From Oscillospiraceae bacterium (GTDB lineage: Bacteria > Bacillota > Clostridia > Oscillospirales > UBA929), in contig JAISVI010000022.1 of NCBI GenBank assembly GCA_031271665.1, forward strand, positions 1-33,289: DNA of 33,289 nt, in the 5' to 3' direction. Shown piece after piece: positions 27,052 through 33,289 of the stretch. Both the position numbers and the translations under genes were made by a program. The notes under the pieces were generated by a model, which saw nothing but the letters and a program-made list of their open reading frames with translations, was not told the DNA's origin and did no database searches. Each line of letters opens with the position of its first letter. Within the stretch, counting starts at the first letter, position 1.

Positions 27052-27125
27052 ACAAAACACCTCCCTGCTAAGTCCATGGCATTGTATCACACCGCGATAC
27101 AAGAATCAAGTAAAACGCGCGGTTA

Positions 27126-28235
27126 CTATCGGCTGTTTATCGCGGACGCGATTACCTTTGAAAGCGTTCCCGGCGCGGCGGCAAAGCAGGGTACGCCCAT
27201 TTCGGCCAAAGCCTTTGCGTTTGCTTCGTCAAAGCGGGGACGCCCCTTGTCGGACAGCGCCAGTAAGCAAACGCACTTGACGCCCAAGTCTGTAAGCGCC
27301 TTCATCTGCCCGTAAAACCGCGCGCGGCTTCCCCCCTCGTAAAGGTCGCTTATCAAAATAAGCAAAGTACGTTCGGGAACTGTTGCAAGCCCCGCGCAAT
27401 AGGCAAGCGCCTTACCGATATCCGTACCTCCGCCAATCTGAAGACCGAAAAGCAAATCAACCGGGTCGCCAAGACAGCTTTCCGTCAAATCCGCGACTTG
27501 CGCGTCAAACGCGACAACATGGGTCTTTATCGACGGAAGCGACGCCAGAACGCACCCGGCCAACGACGCGTAAACCGCCGACTCGGCCATCGAGCCGCTT
27601 TGGTCAAGCGCGAGTATAACGCGCCAAGGGTTTTGTCGTACCCCGCGCCGAAAATATACAAGCTTTTCCGGGATTAACGCCTTCCTTTCCTTATCAAAGC
27701 GTCCAAGGTTTTTCTTAACGGTCGCATGCCAGTCCACGACGCTTGACGGCACAGGCGAGTGCGCGCGAAGCCTTGTCGCGCTGCTGACGGACTGTCTAAG
27801 CTCCGGCTCGATTTCTTTAAGGATTTTCCGTGTGGCTTCACGCACTGCCTGACGTGCCGCGTCTTTCGCCCTTTCCGGGATTTTATGTTTCAGTGAAATC
27901 AGCATTGTAACAAGGTTTATATCCGGGGTAACGGTTTTCAAAAGTTCCGGCTCGGTAAGCAACTGTGTCATATTTTGTCGATTTATTGCGTCATTTTGAA
28001 TGACAACGAGTGTTTCTTCCGGAAAAAAGCGACGAATGTCGCCAAGCCACTTTGCGATGAACGGCACGGATTTTCCGCTTGTTCCGTCCTTGCCGCCATA
28101 GGAAAACCCCGATGTCTTATCATAAATCGCGGCAAGCGCCCCGTCCAAAATCTCGTCGTCGCCCGTCAGCGGGGGCGCAAATTCCGCCTCGGCGCACTCG
28201 CCAAGGATAAGCCGCCACCGGCGGATATTCTCCAC
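27126..28235 (-). CDS. VWA-domain protein (CoxE-like)
   Basis: MIDAS-like 'ILALDQSGSMAESAVYASL', 'GGGTDIGKAL', 'LILISDLYEGG'; probable GTG start at VENIRRW preceded by AGGGAGG (ORF open to 28397 through a terminator). Confidence 0.85.
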   Translation of the reverse strand: MENIRRWRLILGECAEAEFAPPLTGDDEILDGALAAIYDKTSGFSYGGKDGTSGKSVPFIAKWLGDIRRFFPEETLVVIQNDAINRQNMTQLLTEPELLKTVTPDINLVTMLISLKHKIPERAKDAARQAVREATRKILKEIEPELRQSVSSATRLRAHSPVPSSVVDWHATVKKNLGRFDKERKALIPEKLVYFRRGVRQNPWRVILALDQSGSMAESAVYASLAGCVLASLPSIKTHVVAFDAQVADLTESCLGDPVDLLFGLQIGGGTDIGKALAYCAGLATVPERTLLILISDLYEGGSRARFYGQMKALTDLGVKCVCLLALSDKGRPRFDEANAKALAEMGVPCFAAAPGTLSKVIASAINSR

Positions 28236-28250
28236 GCCCCGCACCTCCCT

Positions 28251-28292
28251 AGAAAAAAGAGGCCGCGTCCAACTGGCGGCCTCCCCTTTTTT
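28251..28292 (-). terminator. Rho-independent terminator after the ClpE/ClpC-type gene
   Basis: Stem GAGGCCGC/GCGGCCTC (28259-28266/28276-28283) with A6 on the plus strand left side, giving a U6 tract in the minus-strand transcript. Confidence 0.88.
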
Positions 28293-30618
28293 ACAGCAGT
28301 CGAATCTCGATTTTTGCCTCTCCCTTTTCGTCTTTCGCGGCGGAAAGGTGAACCACGGTCGGAGAGGAATTATAGTTACGCACCATCTCGGCCGCAAGCG
28401 GGTCTTCGATATCCTTCTGGATAAGGCGGCGCAGATTCCTCGCGCCGTATTTCAGGGAATAGGATTTATCTACAAGGTATTCTGTGACGTCGCCGCCGTA
28501 CTTCAGCGTCATTCCCCTTTTTTCAAGAACGGCGGAAAGGTCGCCAAGCATGATGCCGCAAATCGCGGCAAAATCGACCTTTTCAAGCGCGCGGAAGGCG
28601 ACAATCTCGTCAACGCGGTTTATAAACTCGGGGCGCATGATATCCGAAAGCGCCTTCATGGCGCGCTCGCGGCTCATTTCGGTAAGCGTCCTGTTAAAGC
28701 CCACCGCCCCGCTTGCCTTATCGCCGCTTCCGGCGTTGGAGGTCATAATGACAATCGTGTTTTCAAAATTCACGCGCCGTCCATGCGCGTCGGTAATATG
28801 TCCGTCATCCAAAATCTGCAAAAGCACGTTAAGCACGTCGGGGTGCGCCTTTTCGATTTCATCGAAAAGTACAACGCTGTACGGGCGGCGGCGTATCTTC
28901 TCGGTAAGCTGTCCGGCTTCGTCATAGCCGACGTATCCGGGGGGCGAACCGATTATGCGGGACACCGCGTGCTTTTCCATAAACTCGGACATGTCAAGGC
29001 GTATAAGGGATTCCGGCGTGTCGAACAAATCCTGGGCAAGCAGCTTAACAAGCTCGGTCTTGCCAACGCCCGTCGGCCCGGTGAAGATAAACGACACGGG
29101 TTTCTGCTTCGGCGAAATCCCGACGCGGTTGCGCTTAATCGCGGCGGCCACGGCGGCAACAGCCTTGTCCTGGCCGATAAGGCGGCTTTTAAGGCGGTTT
29201 TCAAGCTGTTCAAGCCGCTGAAACTCCTGCTCGCGGATTTTTGACGCGGGTATCTTCGTCCACTGCTCGATAACGTTTGCAAGGTTTTCAACGCTTAACT
29301 CCGGCGCGCCGTCCTTCATAACTTCCTCAAGCTTGCCGACAAGGACAAGCTCTTCGCTTTTAAGCTCGGCAAGCCGGGCGTAGGAACTGTTGTCCGCGGC
29401 GTTCATAAGCGCCTCGCGCTCGCCGCGCACCTTGTCAATCTTCCCGCGAAGCGCGTCGCCTTGCTGGATTACCGTGCTTTTAAGGTTAAGGTCGGAACAT
29501 GCCTCGTCGATAAGGTCAATGGCCTTGTCCGGCAGGAAGCGGTCGGTGATATACCGTTCGCTTAACGCCACGGCTTGACGCGCTACCTCGCGCGGAATCC
29601 TTACGCCGTGGAACTGCTCGTAATAATGGGCGATGCCCGCGATTATCTCTTCGGATTCGGCAATTGACGGCTCGGCCACCGTGACGGTCTGAAACCGGCG
29701 TTCAAGCGCCGCGTCCTTTTCTATGTGCTTTCTGTATTCGGAGAAGGTCGTCGCGCCGATTACCTGTATCTCTCCGCGCGAAAGCGCGGGTTTAAGGATA
29801 TTCGCGGCGTTCATAGAACCTTCCGCGTCCCCCGCGCCGACAAGGTTATGCACCTCGTCTATGACAAGTATGATATTGCCAAGCCGCCGTATCTCCTCGA
29901 TAAGTCCCTTCATGCGGCTTTCAAACTGGCCGCGGAACTGTGTGCCCGCGACAAGAGCCGTAAGGTCAAGCAGGTATACCTCTTTGCTTAAAAGCTTCAT
30001 CGGGGCGGCTCCGTCAACGATGCGTTGGGCAAGCCCCTCGGCAATGGCGGTTTTTCCGACGCCCGGCTCGCCGATAAGGCATGGGTTATTCTTCTGGCGG
30101 CGGTTCAGAATTTGCACGACGCGCTCGATCTCCGACGCGCGCCCTACAATACGGTCAAGCTTCCCCTCTTTGGCCTTTTGCGTAAGGGAAATACAGTAGT
30201 TTTCCAAAAACTTGCGCTTGGGCGCGCTGTTTTCGCGGCGCTCGGGGTCACGTCCGGGACGCGTAGGCGGCGGATTTTCGGGCTGTTCATGGGGCTGCAT
30301 CGAAAAGAGCTTGTTGATGAACGGAAAGGTGGCGGTCTTGCCGTCCTCTTCCTCGTCGCCGGAGTCGTCGCCGTCAATCGCGGCAAGCCCCAAAAGCTCT
30401 TGGGGATTGTTAAGCGCCTCGGTCATGTCTTTAGTAAGGGCGTCAAGCTCGTCGTCGCTGATGCCCATTCTTTTGATAAGGTCGTTCATGGGCTGGATAC
30501 CCAATTCACGCGCGCACCTAAGGCAAAGCCCCTCGCTTGAGGTTTTGCCGTTTTCCAGTTTGGTTAAAAACACAACAGCCACGTTTTCCTTACAGCGGCT
30601 GCAAATAGCGGGTTGCAT
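28291..30618 (-). CDS. Clp AAA+ ATPase with N-terminal zinc ribbon (ClpE/ClpC type)
   Basis: N-terminal 'CSRCKENVAV...LCLRCARELG' (two CxxC); Walker A 'GEPGVGKTAIAEG' and 'GPTGVGKTELVKL'; 'GSPPGYVGYDEAGQLTEKIRRRPYSVVLFDEIEKAHPDV'. Confidence 0.93.
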   Translation of the reverse strand: MQPAICSRCKENVAVVFLTKLENGKTSSEGLCLRCARELGIQPMNDLIKRMGISDDELDALTKDMTEALNNPQELLGLAAIDGDDSGDEEEDGKTATFPFINKLFSMQPHEQPENPPPTRPGRDPERRENSAPKRKFLENYCISLTQKAKEGKLDRIVGRASEIERVVQILNRRQKNNPCLIGEPGVGKTAIAEGLAQRIVDGAAPMKLLSKEVYLLDLTALVAGTQFRGQFESRMKGLIEEIRRLGNIILVIDEVHNLVGAGDAEGSMNAANILKPALSRGEIQVIGATTFSEYRKHIEKDAALERRFQTVTVAEPSIAESEEIIAGIAHYYEQFHGVRIPREVARQAVALSERYITDRFLPDKAIDLIDEACSDLNLKSTVIQQGDALRGKIDKVRGEREALMNAADNSSYARLAELKSEELVLVGKLEEVMKDGAPELSVENLANVIEQWTKIPASKIREQEFQRLEQLENRLKSRLIGQDKAVAAVAAAIKRNRVGISPKQKPVSFIFTGPTGVGKTELVKLLAQDLFDTPESLIRLDMSEFMEKHAVSRIIGSPPGYVGYDEAGQLTEKIRRRPYSVVLFDEIEKAHPDVLNVLLQILDDGHITDAHGRRVNFENTIVIMTSNAGSGDKASGAVGFNRTLTEMSRERAMKALSDIMRPEFINRVDEIVAFRALEKVDFAAICGIMLGDLSAVLEKRGMTLKYGGDVTEYLVDKSYSLKYGARNLRRLIQKDIEDPLAAEMVRNYNSSPTVVHLSAAKDEKGEAKIEIRLL

Positions 30619-31206
30619 TTACGCCTCATCCCTTTCCTGTCGCGAATCCGGTTTTTTTGTATCAACCTTTATCAGACGTATAAAATCAGCCGCGTAAGTG
30701 ACAAACGCAACAAGCGTAAGCGTGACACCCACCGCGCACAAAACAATCATAACAGTGCCGTTAAAGTCTTTGTCAAACAGCAAAACGGCAATAAACATAA
30801 GATAGAAGTAAATAGTTGACAATTTGCCGAAGATATTCGACGACGGCACCTCTGCGATTTTTTTATAATGCAGAACCACGCCGATCCCCATAAGCACCTC
30901 TTTAAGGAACATGACAACCGCGGCCCACCAAATATAGGCGTGTGTGGCGACGATACATACAAGCGCCGTAAAGGACATCATTTTATCGGCAAGCGGGTCA
31001 AGTACGCGCCCAAGACGTGTTATCATATTATACTTGCGCGCGATGTATCCGTCCAGAGCGTCCGTTCCCTGGGAAACGGCATAGATGGCAAACGCGAAAT
31101 AATGCGTCGGGCGCTCGGTCGCATAGGCGTACACAAAAACGGGGATCATGCATATCCGGAAAAGTGAAAGGATATTAGGGATATTAAGGCTTCTGTTGCT
31201 TTTCAT
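30619..31206 (-). CDS. pgsA: CDP-alcohol phosphatidyltransferase (PgsA-like)
   Basis: 'NIPNILSLFRICMIPVFVYAY', 'GTDALDGYIARKYNMITRLGRVLDPLADKMMS' CDP-alcohol signature. Confidence 0.88.
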   Translation of the reverse strand: MKSNRSLNIPNILSLFRICMIPVFVYAYATERPTHYFAFAIYAVSQGTDALDGYIARKYNMITRLGRVLDPLADKMMSFTALVCIVATHAYIWWAAVVMFLKEVLMGIGVVLHYKKIAEVPSSNIFGKLSTIYFYLMFIAVLLFDKDFNGTVMIVLCAVGVTLTLVAFVTYAADFIRLIKVDTKKPDSRQERDEA

Positions 31207-31218
31207 TGGAAGTTTCCC

Positions 31219-31923
31219 CTATGGTTTAAAGTTTAGAAGGCCGTTAAGCCAGCCCATATTCATAAATCCGCGCAGCAGTCCGGATCCCGTAAACGACTCG
31301 GCGGGCAGGAACACCCCGATAAACTGAAGCGCCCATCCAAAGAAGACAAGTACAAACATCCCGAAAACAAGACCAAGCACCCCTCCGCCGATTTTATCGA
31401 CAAGTTTGAAATCCGGAAGCTTAAACATCGCGCTTATGAAGTGAATCAAAAGCGTAAGCAGGATAAGCGTTACGATAAAGGCAAACACGCACAGTAAAAG
31501 ATATGAGACGCCGTAAAGGAAATTGTCCGCGATTGCCTGTCTTATTGTAACGTCGCCGGACAATTCCCCCAAAGCCTTCTCGGTCAGTATCTCCTTAAAC
31601 GCCCCCGTGATACCGATCTTTTCAAAAGCGACGTCGGCAATATCTCCTAGAACGGTTTCGTCCGTAATCTGGCTTATCGGGCCAAGCCCGCCCGCGACTT
31701 CGTCAACAGCCTCGTCGATTTTGATATCCGGAAGCCAGTCCAGAACCGGCGCCATGATTTCTGTCGCGTCGCCCGCGTACTGGCGCGCGATTTGCCCCGC
31801 CGCGTACGCGGAGATAAAGACAATCACGATACTGCATATGGACATTATAAGACCCTTTTTGTACCCTTGCCACACGCAGAACGCCAAAATCAGCAGCACC
31901 GCCAAATTAAGGGCTACAGACAT
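31219..31923 (-). CDS. CvpA-family membrane protein
   Basis: 'FCVWQGYKKGLIMSICSIVIVFISAYAAGQIA', 'DKIGGGVLGLVFGMFVLVFFGWAL'. Confidence 0.8.
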   Translation of the reverse strand: MSVALNLAVLLILAFCVWQGYKKGLIMSICSIVIVFISAYAAGQIARQYAGDATEIMAPVLDWLPDIKIDEAVDEVAGGLGPISQITDETVLGDIADVAFEKIGITGAFKEILTEKALGELSGDVTIRQAIADNFLYGVSYLLLCVFAFIVTLILLTLLIHFISAMFKLPDFKLVDKIGGGVLGLVFGMFVLVFFGWALQFIGVFLPAESFTGSGLLRGFMNMGWLNGLLNFKP

Positions 31924-31982
31924 ATTAAACCCCCGTTTCTTACGCGCGCCTTGCAGGCGAACACGCAGTTTTCAACACTTCT

Positions 31983-33140
31983 TTATTGAAGCCAAATCGC
32001 TTTGTCGTGCGCTATAAGCAACACAGAACCGTCTGCCGTCACAAGAAGATTCCTGTGTTCCGAAAGGTTTTCCTCGTAAAAGCAAAGCTCGGCCTTATCG
32101 TTGTAAAGAGCCAGCGCCCCGCCTTGAAGTATCCCCGCGTACGAACCGCCGGCGGAGAAAGCGTCAATCTGCGTCTCTTCAAGGGCGATATCCCCGATTA
32201 CCTTGCCGTTTTTGTCAAGCAGGGTAAGTCCGCCCCTATAATCCCCCGTCTGGCGCGAAGTGCGCAAAACGCACATTTCCGGCGTAATTTCCGCGCCAAG
32301 ATAGTATCTGTCGTCCAGAGGATACGAGGAGACCGTCTCCCCCTCCATATCGTAAAAACGCACCTCGTACTCAAGCAGAACGCAAAGCCTGTCGCGACCC
32401 ATATATTCCGCGCGTAGTATAAGCTGGTCGGGAATGTCAATTACCGCGTCCGGCGTCTCGCTGTTCGTCCGGCTTAGTGTAAGGCGGCTTATAGTGGCGT
32501 CCTTTTCCTGCCGCACCGAACCGACCGCAAGGCGCGAACCGTCTTTACTAAGCGCGATTTCCGTAATATAGCCGCTTTCGGCCAGATAGCTGTAATACCT
32601 TATGTCGTTTTCGTTATCATAAACGGTTACAACCCCGCGATAGCCGCTTTGCTCGGTAGCGACGGCGAACCAGTTGTCCTCGGTAACTCTTGCGGTAACG
32701 ATGGGCTGATCAGGATTATTGATCTCAAGTTCAACGCCGTCTTTCCCTGCGACTATACAAGCGGTGCCGGCACGGTCAAAAACAAGCACCTTATCACCCG
32801 CCGCGCGAAGCCGCGGATTCTCCATATGGATAGCGGCGGAAGACGACTCGTTGCCGGACGCGTCGTAAAGCACCAGACGCTCGGGGGAAAGCACAGCAAG
32901 CCGCTCGCCGTAAAGGCCGTACTGATTTTGGGTATTCCCGTCTATTGAAACTGCGGCGGCGATTTGTCCGTCGGGTCGCGCAAAAGACCCCACTATGGAA
33001 TTAAGCGTACCCTCATCAATATCGTCGCGAAACACCGTAAACGCGATAGCGCCCAGAACCACGGCGAACACCAGCACCGCATAGACAATCACCCTGATAG
33101 GCGTCAGGGCCAATTTAGAAAGCAGGCGGGTAATTCTCAT
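31983..33140 (-). CDS. DUF5711-like protein (single TM plus beta-propeller-like repeats)
   Basis: N-terminal TM followed by repeated beta-rich segments (e.g. 'YGERLAVLSPERLVLYDASGN', 'ITEIALSKDGSRLAVG'); AGGAG upstream of the ATG. Confidence 0.65.
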   Translation of the reverse strand: MRITRLLSKLALTPIRVIVYAVLVFAVVLGAIAFTVFRDDIDEGTLNSIVGSFARPDGQIAAAVSIDGNTQNQYGLYGERLAVLSPERLVLYDASGNESSSAAIHMENPRLRAAGDKVLVFDRAGTACIVAGKDGVELEINNPDQPIVTARVTEDNWFAVATEQSGYRGVVTVYDNENDIRYYSYLAESGYITEIALSKDGSRLAVGSVRQEKDATISRLTLSRTNSETPDAVIDIPDQLILRAEYMGRDRLCVLLEYEVRFYDMEGETVSSYPLDDRYYLGAEITPEMCVLRTSRQTGDYRGGLTLLDKNGKVIGDIALEETQIDAFSAGGSYAGILQGGALALYNDKAELCFYEENLSEHRNLLVTADGSVLLIAHDKAIWLQ

Positions 33141-33289
33141 AAAACACTCCTGTCATGTAACACGCTCGGACGATGCGCTCTTCTCTCTGTCAAGCGCATG
33201 CGCGCCCTCGCGGGCGGCGGAATAAGGCGCTTGCGCTCTGTCCAACCAGTCCGCGCTCCGCGCGGCCTTGGGTTGCCCAACGCTGCAGC

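Noticed and set aside
28348-29244. 298-aa plus-strand ORF inside the Clp ATPase gene
   Set aside because: Antisense shadow ORF; no domain signature.

Overview
The window is a gene-dense, mostly minus-strand bacterial chromosomal segment. The taxon is inferred as Clostridia-like Firmicutes from the polC-type polymerase and the pyrH-frr-uppS-cdsA-dxr-rseP-ispG-polC gene order. In transcription order on the minus strand it holds: DUF5711-like protein, CvpA-family protein, PgsA-like phosphatidyltransferase, ClpE/ClpC-type ATPase with an N-terminal zinc ribbon, VWA protein, a CPBP intramembrane protease fused to a cofactor-independent phosphoglycerate mutase, pyrH, frr, uppS, cdsA, dxr, rseP, ispG, polC, hisZ-hisG-hisD, glgP, rpe, a DUF5610-like protein, an AT-rich AIPR-family gene, and moxR-DUF58-TgpA/transglutaminase. 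Two short plus-strand genes (output-less membrane sensor and holin-like protein) lie at the left edge. The strongest unusual signals are: (1) a PolC in the canonical locus that lacks the exonuclease domain normally embedded in PHP; (2) an in-frame CPBP membrane protease-phosphoglycerate mutase fusion; (3) an AT-rich AIPR gene with an Mrr-like nuclease signature and its own strong promoter; (4) interspersed GTAGGG-hairpin and AATTGACAATT repeats whose edges coincide with the stop codons of three genes. All family calls come from reading motifs by eye; no searches were run.
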